A DNA stretch of 64,000 nt, from contig OX442434.1 of NCBI GenBank assembly GCA_949361645.1, forward strand, positions 2,205,840 to 2,269,839, in the 5' to 3' direction. The stretch's first letter is position 1. Each line of letters begins with the position of its first letter. A model generated the notes under the pieces. The model made no database searches. It had not been told where the DNA came from and saw only the letters and a program-made list of their open reading frames with translations. The DNA comes from Spongilla lacustris. Taxonomy: Eukaryota; Porifera; Demospongiae; Spongillida; Spongillidae. Positions 54,701-64,000 of the stretch are shown one piece after another. The position numbers were made by a program, and so were the translations under genes.

Positions 54701-57700
54701 AAAAATCCTTTACTGACTACTTTTTTCACCCAGCATGCTAACACCAAAAATATATAATTATGATAATAAATTATGATACACAGTAGTTACCAGTTATAAG
54801 TCAAAATGATAGACACCAATAATATTATACAGCTAGGATAAGAGAGCATACCTTGATCTTGGCTTTGATCTTGCCAAGCTTCTCCTGGGCTGAAGCCAAT
54901 TCAGCATTAGCAGCTGCCAGAGCGTTCCTCTTTGGCTCCACATCACAGTATACCTCATAGAAGCGGACAATGTTAACAGTCCATGAGCACAGGCCAGCTG
55001 CAGCAGCTGACTTGCTGCGGATGAAATCTGGATCAAACTCCTTGTCAGCCAGGTATGGCTGGACAGCCTTGAGGTTTGCATCACTAATATTTTCCTTGTC
55101 AAAGTTGATCAATGAATCTAAAAATTGGTCCACCTTCACATCACAAAGGATATGCATTGACACACATTCACGTGTGCGCACACACGCACAAAACACACAC
55201 GCACATGTGTGCATGTGCAGCACACACACATGCACACACACACAGGGCAAAAAATACATGAAGTGATGCTGTGAATCAAAATGTATCAGAAGCTTGCCTT
55301 TCCCATCATAACTTTTGCTGCATTCCACGAGCGATCCTTTGGTATCTTGGAGGCAGGTGCAAGCAACACCATGACTGCAGCAGTGACATTGACCACGGCT
55401 GGGGGAGGCTTCCCAAAGGACTTGAGTTCTGTCAAGTTGGACTTGTTGAGAGTATTCAGAGCCTCAGAAGCAGCCTTGTAAAAGGCAAAATATTTAGTGA
55501 ATGTAGATACATGTAGATGAACCCCTGTACACAAGCAAACCATTCCATGAATAATTTTATAATTAACAACCAGGCCTGTGCTGGGATATGTGTGATGGGC
55601 ACTACCCTCCACATGGTGCTCTCCTGATGCAAATAGGGACCTTATACCATCCACATAGGACCACTTGGAACAAATACACAAACCTTCAATGCAGGTTCTG
55701 CCTTGGCAAGGTCACGCTCACAGTCCCTCTGCTTCTTGCCGACCTCTTCGTTGATTTTTGCCACTTTCTTTTCCTCTCCATCAGCAATTGCCTTCTCTGT
55801 CCCAACCTTCTCTTGCTCAATGGCCACCCTCTTGATCAGTGCATCTGTGTCATCATTCTTCTGCTTCAACTCCACTTCCTGGGCTGCTAGCTTTTCTTTC
55901 AAGTCATCCACCTGGGAAAAGGGACTCTGTCAATTGCAGTAGCAATTTGAACTCAAAGCATGTATCTGTTGTTATCTAAGTATCAATCACACCAAATCCA
56001 GAACTTCTACAATGGTTCAGGGGAGGGGGAGGAAGTATGAGGGGGGGAAGGAGGTACAAGAGGGAGGTACACTTGCTGGATAAATCTCTATCCATGCAAA
56101 CCAGATACACTGCAATGCCCACATTAGATATAGGTTTAGACCACACAACCTTGGATCCACTATTGGAAACAAGACATTTAAACATTGCCACCACTTTAAG
56201 CCTCAACCTAAAGTTAATGTTCTCATTCACCTGTGCTGCAGTACTTTTCAGTTTCTCCAAACCTCCTTCCAAACGCTCCATGTTGCCTATCAGTTCACCG
56301 TGCTTTTTCTTCAGCAGGTTCTGATAAAGCTTTATCTAAAGGTGTGCAAGTCAATAGAAGCACACAGAGAGGCAGCTTGTATAGCTTGTGTACTGGCCAG
56401 CAGTAGACTTACCAGCTCTAGGAAGCTCTTTGGAGTGGTATAGTTGTATCGCCGCTCATTGATAAGGTACTGTCGACTCATTTCATTCACACTGCTGTGC
56501 ACAAAAGACATGAAGCGGCTGATTGATCTGCGCAGGTCCGGCTAGTTGTGGGAGTCGAGGAGTGCATGTGTGCATGTGTGTGTGTGCATGTGTGTGTGTG
56601 CATGTGTGTATGTGAGTGTGTGCATGTGTGTGTGTGCATGTGTGTGTGTGCATGTGTGTATGTGAGTGTGTGCATGTGTGTGTGTGCATGTGTGTGTGTG
56701 TGAGTGAGTGTGGAGGAAAGGTATGCAAAATGACGGCCGAATGAGGAACATGTCTTACCAAAGGCCACAATGCTACAACATGGCCCCCTGCTCAGCAGAG
56801 TGACTCACTGTGATAAGTTCCACCTCAGAAAGAAACCGGGTACTGACTGACATAAGGGCCTCTTCTGGCCATTCGTGGAACCAGTCGATGTTGGTGCAGT
56901 TGACAATGGCAGGGAACTTCCGGCTGCGTACCCTCAGGGTGGACCCAACAGGGGAGAAGCACAGAACGACCTATGGCAGGAACATTGATTAGACAGTGTT
57001 CTTCCTTATGAGAACACAGGATACTAGCAATGAAGTTACTTCCAATTTTTTATGTTGTTTTAAAATTTTAAACCACTGCTGCGACTGCACCATACAAAGC
57101 GTAATAAAATGTACCTCAATTCAGTGACAGAGGGTAGGTACAATACATGGGATATCGGCCATGCTAGGGCATGTCCAGCAACCCTGTGACTGAAATGGTA
57201 CAGCTTTGAAAACATGGCCTAAGAATAAAGTAAAATGTCGCTGAGTTTTGTCCTTCCACATAGGCAGATCATAAGACAAGGTCCTACAGGAAGCCGCATT
57301 CATGCAATGTGACGTAACAAAGGAATTCAGTGATATCTACAATGATGCCTTACAGCCATCCATGGGGCTCCACAGGAATCAAAAACCTCATACCTTGAGT
57401 TGCCTTCGAACCCTCTCAATGAAGAAGGACCAGCAGTTCTCCCTGGTGTCCTGCAGGCCTGCCTCCCTCAGCTGGCCCCTCATGCCCGTCAGGACAGCCT
57501 CAAGGTCATCACCCACCAGCAGGTCTGGTATTTCTCCAGACGCTAGCAGGTCGTTGATAAGCACCAGGAACTTCTCGTCTGGGATTTGGGCGTCAGTGAG
57601 GAGGAACACTGTGCCAATACTCTTCAGCCCGGCCTTGATGTAGAGCTGGGCCAAGTCAGCCTGGAAATGACATCATTCATTATTCTGAAGCTTACTGAGA

Positions 57701-60700
57701 AGATGGGATGATGTTACCACTAAAAACTGTTATAAGCAATTAAAAATATTGCATTAATGTTACTATTCAACGGGAGAACGTTCAGAGGTGAATTTAAAAA
57801 AGCTTAGCAACATCACATCTCCCCCTTCTGTACATTAAATGACAGTGCAGACGAGGGGGAGGGGCCCACTACACAGCATAGCATACCTTGAGGTCCCCCG
57901 CTGAATATCCCTTCCTCAGCTGTATTTGGAACACTTCCAGTGAACTAACGTAAGCAGCCAATCGAGTTAGACTCTGCTTCCCACTCCCACCTACACCAAC
58001 AAGCAGAGCATTGCCTCGAGGTGACTCTAGGATGCGGTTGATTCGGCACCTGTACAGGACAAGGCAGCAAATTTTTTATGCTGCCCTCCCCCAAAACTAT
58101 CTCAAATCTCTACTCCATTGTGTTTGGTGCACAAACACATACATGCTGCATCCACTCCACCCCATATTACCTTTGCCCTGCTATGAGGAACAGGGCACCT
58201 ACTGCTTCTGGTTCAGCCCTCAGTTTGTGAGGCCCCCACCCTGTGAGACCAATAAGGAGGAGCTCCCAGCTCCTTTGATCTCCACCCCTCCCTCCACCCC
58301 TCCCTCCCTCCCTCCCTCCCTCCCTCACACTTACACATGACGCATGGCATCCTCAAACAGCACCAGGTTCATAACAGCGCTGACTTCATTGTATGACTCC
58401 AAGGCCTCCTCTAGTATCTTGCTCAAAGACTTCCAAGACTCCACGGGAAGGTACTTGGGTTCACCTATCCCTGATGCAAAGTGGCAGTAGATCAGGGGCT
58501 CGGCCCTTATTGCTGCTTCATCAAGGTCCTGAGATGGGGGGGGGGGGGGGGGGTATAGTCGTATCCAAGCTAACAATTGCATGAAGTCACATCATACAAT
58601 ATGTACACACATATACACACCTGTACATGCATACATGTCAGTGACATGTACTCTGTCCATACATGTACTGTTATGTATGTGGGGTGATGAAACTATAATT
58701 ATCACAGCTGGCAGTAGTATTATCTGTAGTAGGCCAAAGTCATCTGAGTTGTATTTTGGAAGAGGGGGAGTTGTGCTTACAGCAGCTGCTATGGTACATG
58801 CACATGTATCCTTCAATGTACGTGCAATTATGTGATTATGGCCTTCTCTTATTTTCAGTACACCATCAGAAGAGTAAACTTACTTCAAATGAAGTTTTGG
58901 CTACATCGTACTTTAGCTTTGTAAACATTTCCATGTCTTTGTCTTCTATGAACTTATCACCATACACCCTGCTAGCCTCGTGGAGCCAAAGCCGTACAAA
59001 ATCAATTGGAGTTTTCAGACACATTGGAGTAGAAAAGAGAACTCCCTGCAATAGTGCAGTATCAAAATCGTGAAAGAATCTCCTCTACTATTATCTGAAT
59101 ACAAAAAATTAACCTGAAATATGTTGGAGAGATCTCTCAGGTTGAAAACATAATGGAATTTGATTGCAGTTGGCAGAAATATGGATGTAATCTACAGAAA
59201 TGGGAAGAGGAAAAAAAAATTAAAACAATATTAAAATCATCAGCAAGTGCTCTCCATGCCTTCTGGTGAAGAGAGACAGCCGCTGTAATGATCTTATCCA
59301 CCATCTTCTGCACAGGCTGGGAGAACCCTGCCTGCCCAACGTGCTGTGATAGGATGCTCTGGTAGATGGTCCTCAGGGCCTCAATGCTGGGAAAGTTGAC
59401 TGCAAACACTGTAAAATGGCGCTGGAGTCGGGGGTTAATGGTGAAACTGCCAGCCGTCGGATTCATGCAGGCCACGTATTGCACATTGTGGATCTCCTTG
59501 AGGGTCATCTTCTGGCGGTCGTACCAGTGCTGGTAGTCCAGGTGCTGCTGGATGAGGGTGTGGGGCTGCACAGTGCCATAAGGGTCCACCACGGGCATGT
59601 TCATGTCATCTATGAAGTAGATGAGCCTCTTGCTCCCAGGAGGGCCAAAATTACGGCCAGCTTTCTTCTCAAGGGGCTTCTCCATCACACCTGTGCACGC
59701 ATGTGTGATGGCGGGTGTAAAATCCTTTTTATGCAGACCTACGCTGGTTCCGGAGTTGCTCACCTTGAAGCATCATGGAGGTGGTGTAGTGGTTGAAGGG
59801 GATTGTGGTCACCATCACATCCTCCTTCCTCTTGCTCAGCTTCTCGTTCACAAGGACAGTCTTACCACAACCAGCCCCACCCACCAGCAACACTGGGCGG
59901 CGGTGGGCCATGAGGAGGTCCAAGAAGTAGCCAAGGCGCACTGTCTCAGCAGTGTGGACAAGAACAGCCTGAGGAGTTGAATTTTAAAAGATACTTATTG
60001 GTTGGTTTAGGGTGCTTACTTGCAGAGGGATTTCTGGATCCAGCTCAAATGCTGGCAGCCTCTCTGTCCACGGTGTCCACCTCTTTGTATCTACATCCAA
60101 CACGTAGTCAAACACAGTCCCTTGTGATGGAAACTTGATTGTCTTGAATTCAGAGACCCACCATTTCGAGAACTCAACTCGATAATCCACAAGCTATAAG
60201 CAAAGCGATTAGAAATAGATGTGGTGCAGAAGTTCAAACCAGTACGGCAGGTTCTAATTAGAGCATACCTGGTCTTGAAACATGGAGCTCCCAAATGCCC
60301 AGACAGCTGCAAACACAAAATAGAGTTCGTAGATCTCTTTAGCAGTGTCAGGTGGAGCTGTGACTGGGGTGAGGAGTGTCTCCAGCAGGTAGCAGAGGGT
60401 CTGAATCATGCTGATATCAGTGACTGGAGTAATCTTCTTGAATCGCTGCCGAAGGGTCTCCAGGCATGTCGGAACGTAGCGATCAAACAGGATTGTTAGG
60501 TTCGCCTTCTCTGATTGCACCTCTCTTTTGTCAATCCAACTCTGAACATAGCTGGGTAGGGTAGGGCAAAATCGTTTTTCTATTAACATGTTTTGAAATA
60601 AAAGATGTATCCCATTAATACCAATAGTTTATGATGACAAGTTTAATTTAGTTAGCAAGCTGCTAGTTTAGTTCTTGTTACTTCAGATGCATAATAGTTA

Positions 60701-63398
60701 TAACTCCTAACTATAGTACATAATATTCAAACTCACGGTCCCCAGCCAAGGTCTGAAGGGTTGACAAAGAGGATTCCTGCCCTGGAGACTGTAGCAGGTG
60801 TGGCAGCCTTCAAGTGGCCAATCTCAAACATCAGCCTCATGGAGGGGGTGAGAGGCACTCTTTCATTGCTGGCAAGGGTCAGCACCTGAGCCAGGAGAAA
60901 TACAATATTGACACAAATTATTCCTGAAAATATGCTCTGATTCAATGATACTAAGGTACGATCAAATAACTACATGTAACTCTGTCCTCCCCAAGTTTGT
61001 GATTCTTTATCTCCCCGCACTTTTTTGTCAGTCCAAATACTGTACCCACCTTATTGTCATCCATGACTGTATTTAGTGACTCGATCCACATGGGATCGAT
61101 GTCACCATCCAGTACTATCCACTTAGGACTGTCATTGGCCATATTGGCCATATCACGCATGATGCTGGAGAACAGTCCTTGAATTGGGCAGAAGGAAGAT
61201 TCAAGCCGCCATGGAAAAAAAAAAAAAGATGGCCACTGATCATCCCTCACCGTCCTTCCACTCCCTTGTGGCTGGGTTGATGTACCCAAACAGTTCATCG
61301 TTGGTCACAGCTTTCGGATTCAAGTCCTGCCATACTGGCTTCCTCTTCAGGTTCTGGTAGGTCTTGTTCAGTGAGCGCAGGATCTTGCTCTTCCCAGTAC
61401 CGGCCATCCCAATGACAAACACAGAGTGTCTCACATGTATCAGCTCTTCCAGTTGCACAACTTTAAGGACAAAATTATCTTCTGGTTGAAGCCCAAGTTC
61501 CTTGAAAAGGAGATTGTGGATACAAGAATGTACATTTACATCTTCAACTATCTCAATGTGTGTTTGCAATTGCTGTTATGACACAAACAGTGAATTGTAG
61601 CTTACAATAACAGATTTCTTCACAGAGGCCTCGAACTCCATGTCCCTCTTCCTTGGAACGTTGAGTGCAGGAAAGAGGTCACCAATCAGCCCCATGAAGA
61701 TTGGAACGTCATCAGTGATGATCTTTGGTGTGTTAAAATCTCTGAGAGCTCTCATGAGGACCTTGGGGTGTGCAAAAATGGTAACTTTATAAATAATGTA
61801 ACTATCCATGTTCTGTGAGTGTGATTATATATTATCTCTGCTGCAATGTAGTGAGAATGCAGAACAATGAAAAGAAACAACAAATATCAAACAATTGTAG
61901 AGGATAATAAAACTGTCACTGTAAACACAGACTGGTCAGTAATTTAATCAATTATTATTGTTGGTACCAAGTACTAATTAACCTTAATTTTTTTAAATTT
62001 ATAGTCTACAGATGATGTACTTTAACATAATATAATATTAGTAATAAGGTGTGTATGGAAAAATTTTCAATCAATTATTCAAGATGGAAAAAAAACTCAA
62101 TAATTATCATAACTTACTAGAAGAGAGAGTATGAAATTTTGCACTATTCTATTAATTGTTTACCTATCCTAATTATAATGATGTCTATTCGCATTAGTTT
62201 TAACTAGTTTTGGATCTTGAATATGTGGGTGTTCTTTTTCAAATTACAAGGTAACCTGTATAAGTTATTTTAGAACAGCTCAACGAAACAACTTAAAAAT
62301 ATGCACACTGCTAAAAATAATGCTACAGCATGGGCTATGACTACAAGAGGTTATTATTAATAACTGTTATTAATAATGTAAAGTACATTTTAATGATAAT
62401 ATTAAAGATCAATATTAGTTGGTACCAACAATAATGTGCATCCCATAGAAGAATGCATGGCATACCTGGTCCTCAGGCCTTTCCTTGTCCCCTCGTTTGA
62501 GGCTCCCCGCTACGACCAGCACAGACTTGATTGCCCTCAGCCCCCAATCATAGTGGTCCTGCTTGGACAGCAGCTCCTTGCAGAGGGTGTAGAGAGTGAG
62601 GAACTTGCGGGCAAGAATGCGTGCCTCCAGGAACCCTTCAGCCACCAACATTATTTCTGCAATGAGCTCAAAATCTGGTACAACCATGGCGCAGGGTCTG
62701 ATGAAAGCAGATGAAAAATCTCACTGTTTATTTGTTACAACATGCTGCAGTTACAATCCAATCACTAGACAGCCTGGCTATATGTACCGACTGGTTTGGC
62801 TGCCCTTTTACCTAAATATACACACACAATACCGAACTAGTACGTGTGCACTATTTAGAAGCTTGAATGCATATGCTTGCAATGATCAGCATGTGCATGT
62901 GAATTTTTTTTTTTACATGCAAAGGTTTGCTACTTCATTAGAAGTGCATGCACTTCCAGCTCACACACAAGCACAGATGCACCCAATTCTGCCCACAAAA
63001 ATATCAAGTTGCTAACCTGAACAGGGCCTTGAGGTTCTCAGGGAGCTCTGTCCTCCCGGCATAACCCGGGTTCATGGTGATGAACAGGCCTACAGTAAGA
63101 GTGATGCTGATCTCCACCCCAGCAAAGTGGAACCTCTTCTTCTTGTCCCTGATGGCATCCTGGATGCTCTTCACTTGCACAGCAACCACCGACAACACCT
63201 CCACAGAGATTCGATTGAATTCATCAAAGCATCCCCAGGCACCAGTTTGAGCTAAGCCCTTGTAGATGTTACCAATTGACTGCACAACAAAATAACACCT
63301 TTTAAAATTAAAAGTAAAGATGTACAAATGTATACTAGTAGACTAGTTGCATATAAAACACACACACAGACACAGACACACACACAGACACACACACA

Positions 63399-63487
<89 letters not shown>

Positions 63488-64000
63488 TGTAGTCCATTTG
63501 CTCTGAACAATTGAACACGTAGACCATGATGCCAAGTGCCCTGCCCAAGTCCTTTGTAGTTTCAGTCTTCCCTGTCCCAGCAGGACCAGCAGGGGCACCA
63601 CTCATTGTCAGGTGGAGGGACTGGGTTAGTGTGATATAACATCTAAGAGGAATAGGAAGGTGGTAGTCAGTAAAGGGAGGGAGGGAGGAAGGGAGGGAGG
63701 GGGAGGGGGAGGGGGAGGGAGGAGGGAGGAGGGAGGGAGGAGGGAGGGAGAGGGAGGAGGGAGGGAGAGGGAGGAGGGAGGAGCTGACCAACCTATAAAA
63801 ACTGCTAGTATTATGGCTTGCTGGACAAGTACATAACTAATCATCCACATCTTCTAGTAATGGGGCCAATGCTTTTATCCCTACTTCAAGGTCTAAATAG
63901 CTATCATTGTAGGGTATATGAGGGTGGACTAGTTCCCACCTGTCAGTAAGTGGAGTGATCACGAGCCTTGGGGTGTTGCCAAGGTATTCATACGAGTACT
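48328..64000 (-). CDS. DNAH9/11/17-like: Axonemal outer-arm dynein heavy chain, DNAH9/11/17 type (3' part; 5' end beyond window)
   Basis: Thirty-seven exons were joined, 5' to 3': 63940-64000 (partial), 63486-63642, 63017-63279, 62466-62697, 61606-61761, 61251-61572, 61050-61177, 60737-60885, 60269-60551, 60020-60193, 59764-59968, 59260-59690, 59114-59191, 58884-59045, 58335-58528, 57887-58049, 57394-57660, 56809-56970, 56413-56541, 56231-56335, 55684-55911, 55298-55474, 54852-55133, 54367-54675, 53994-54229, 52849-53176, 52403-52708, 51829-51999, 51443-51759, 50981-51188, 50861-50929, 50569-50796, 50207-50398, 49874-49993, 49477-49719, 49243-49425, 48328-48945. All phases agree and give about 2677 uninterrupted codons, from the linker/AAA1 border to the stop. 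It is the ATP-driven motor of the ciliary outer arm. The C-terminus ([40 protein letters not shown]) fits the beta-type DNAH9/11/17 group. Two introns use GC donors. Confidence 0.93.
51829..54675 (-). other. Dynein AAA5 and linker to AAA6
   Basis: [20 protein letters not shown] then [10 protein letters not shown] (54367-54675). [20 protein letters not shown] then [16 protein letters not shown] (53994-54229). [20 protein letters not shown] and [20 protein letters not shown] (52849-53176). [20 protein letters not shown] (52403-52708). [14 protein letters not shown] (51829-51999). All are strongly conserved dynein blocks. The 53177-53993 intron contains a minisatellite. Confidence 0.9.
53267..53852. 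repeat. 26-bp minisatellite (CACTAGTGTATTCCCCACCC...) in a dynein intron
   Basis: About 22 units of CACTAGTGTATTCCCC plus ACCCCTATGG, with occasional shortened units (GGTAGGGTATTTCCC). The repeats are contiguous, with no unique spacers, so this is not a CRISPR-like array. It lies within the intron between dynein exons 53994-54229 and 52849-53176. Confidence 0.96.
54367..56541 (-). other. Dynein stalk coiled coils and microtubule-binding tip
   Basis: Exons 56413-56541, 56231-56335 and 55684-55911 carry coiled coil 1 ([12 protein letters not shown], then [29 protein letters not shown] and [17 protein letters not shown]). Exons 55298-55474 and 54852-55133 hold the tip ([47 protein letters not shown]). 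Coiled coil 2 follows ([20 protein letters not shown] and exon 54367-54675), which leads into AAA5. The exon 55298-55474 donor is GCAAGC. Confidence 0.9.
56560..56712. repeat. TGTGTGCATG-unit repeat in a dynein intron
   Basis: About 150 bp of TGTGTGTGCATG / TGTGTATGTGAGTG units, forming a higher-order repeat of about 60 bp that is present twice. Confidence 0.94.
56809..58049 (-). other. Dynein AAA4 module
   Basis: Walker A is [18 protein letters not shown] (57887-58049). It is followed by [20 protein letters not shown] (57394-57660) and [20 protein letters not shown] then [12 protein letters not shown] (56809-56970). Confidence 0.92.
58335..59968 (-). other. Dynein AAA3 module
   Basis: Walker A is [15 protein letters not shown] (59764-59968). 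Walker B is [19 protein letters not shown] and sensor-I-like [19 protein letters not shown] follows (59260-59690). The end reads [15 protein letters not shown] and [16 protein letters not shown]. The intron after 59260 begins with GC rather than GT. Confidence 0.9.
58536..58833. other. Dynein intron with G tract
   Basis: About 17 G residues at 58536-58552 directly follow (on the plus strand) the exon boundary at 58528. On the coding (minus) strand they provide a poly-C polypyrimidine tract before the acceptor. The rest of the intron is ordinary AT-rich DNA. Confidence 0.75.
60020..61761 (-). other. Dynein AAA2 module
   Basis: Walker A is [10 protein letters not shown] (61251-61572), with Met where many family members have Asn. 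It is followed by [20 protein letters not shown] and, in the next exon, [38 protein letters not shown] lies in 60737-60885. AAA2 normally binds ATP without hydrolysing it. Confidence 0.9.
61762..62465. other. AT-rich dynein intron without recognised features
   Basis: About 700 bp of AT-rich DNA between exons 62466-62697 and 61606-61761. Nothing coding or repetitive stands out apart from short ATTATT runs. Confidence 0.6.
63359..63485. repeat. (CA)n microsatellite forming the splice donor of a dynein exon
   Basis: On the coding (minus) strand the exon ends ...MDYK at 63486 and the intron starts directly with GTGTGTGTG. The first repeat unit is therefore the donor. The distal part (63359-63400) has CAGACACA interruptions. 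Confidence 0.95.
63656..63782. repeat. GGGA-rich polypurine tract in a dynein intron
   Basis: About 125 bp of GGGAGG/GGGAGGA units. On the coding strand this is a C/T-rich stretch upstream of the acceptor at 63643. Confidence 0.93.

Larger units (their letters stand above)
62466..64000 (-). other. Dynein AAA1 module
   Basis: The exons read [20 protein letters not shown]..., then Walker [20 protein letters not shown] (63486-63642), then GCFDEFNRI (Walker B) and [18 protein letters not shown] (63017-63279), then [14 protein letters not shown] (62466-62697). AAA1 is the main ATP-hydrolysis site of the motor, and every key residue visible here is intact. Confidence 0.92.

Overview
This is a eukaryotic (animal) genomic window, not a bacterial one. 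Genes are split by GT–AG introns whose phases match across every junction I could join. The gene content is metazoan: two CARD + Kelch genes, four rolling-stone-type membrane proteins, the ciliary GTPase RABL2 and an axonemal dynein heavy chain. The DNA between exons is full of microsatellites, minisatellites, G/C homopolymer tracts and inverted-repeat transposons. Some introns are very short (51 bp in the dynein gene) while others swell to several kb with repeats. A marine invertebrate such as a demosponge would fit, but the taxon is an inference and nothing in the sequence proves it. There is a 200-base assembly gap at 22133-22332.

Layout. 1-9.2 kb: CARD–Kelch gene A, with a CCAAT/TATA promoter just upstream and a long intron holding a 661-bp foldback element, a (CCCT)n array and a 1-kb terminal-inverted-repeat element. 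10.5-17.6 kb: the paralogous CARD–Kelch gene B, whose intron holds decayed Tigger/pogo and endonuclease-like retroelement fragments. 17.6-22.7 kb: gene-poor, with a degenerate satellite, a broken Ty3-type retrotransposon pol remnant and the gap. 22.7-38.3 kb: a same-strand array of four two-exon rolling-stone-like genes (R1-R4) with an intron at the same place in each. 38.6-47.4 kb: an eight-exon RABL2 gene whose introns are bloated by minisatellites. 48.3-64 kb, minus strand: the AAA1-to-C-terminus part of an outer-arm dynein heavy chain of the DNAH9/11/17 type, resolved here into 37 exons; the 5' half lies beyond the window.

Genes working together. RABL2 and the dynein heavy chain are both ciliary and lie tail to tail, 889 bp apart. 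The CARD–Kelch pair joins a death-fold adaptor module to a beta-propeller, an architecture suggesting an innate-immune or cell-death scaffold, but this is inference. The four rolling-stone-like proteins share six or so membrane spans, a glycosylatable loop bracketed by cysteines and an invariant HG(I/V)(N/D) motif.

Most unusual observations: (i) ultra-short (23-38 bp) palindromic insertions with CATAGAT...ATCTATG ends and 7-bp target duplications, one of them proven by the uninterrupted opposite arm of a foldback element; (ii) a sharply bounded 561-bp nearly identical tract inside the otherwise diverged Kelch exons, which looks like gene conversion; (iii) a candidate coding exon lying wholly inside a terminal-inverted-repeat element that splits a (CCCT)n array; (iv) splice donors formed by the first unit of GT microsatellites, plus two GC–AG introns, in the dynein gene.
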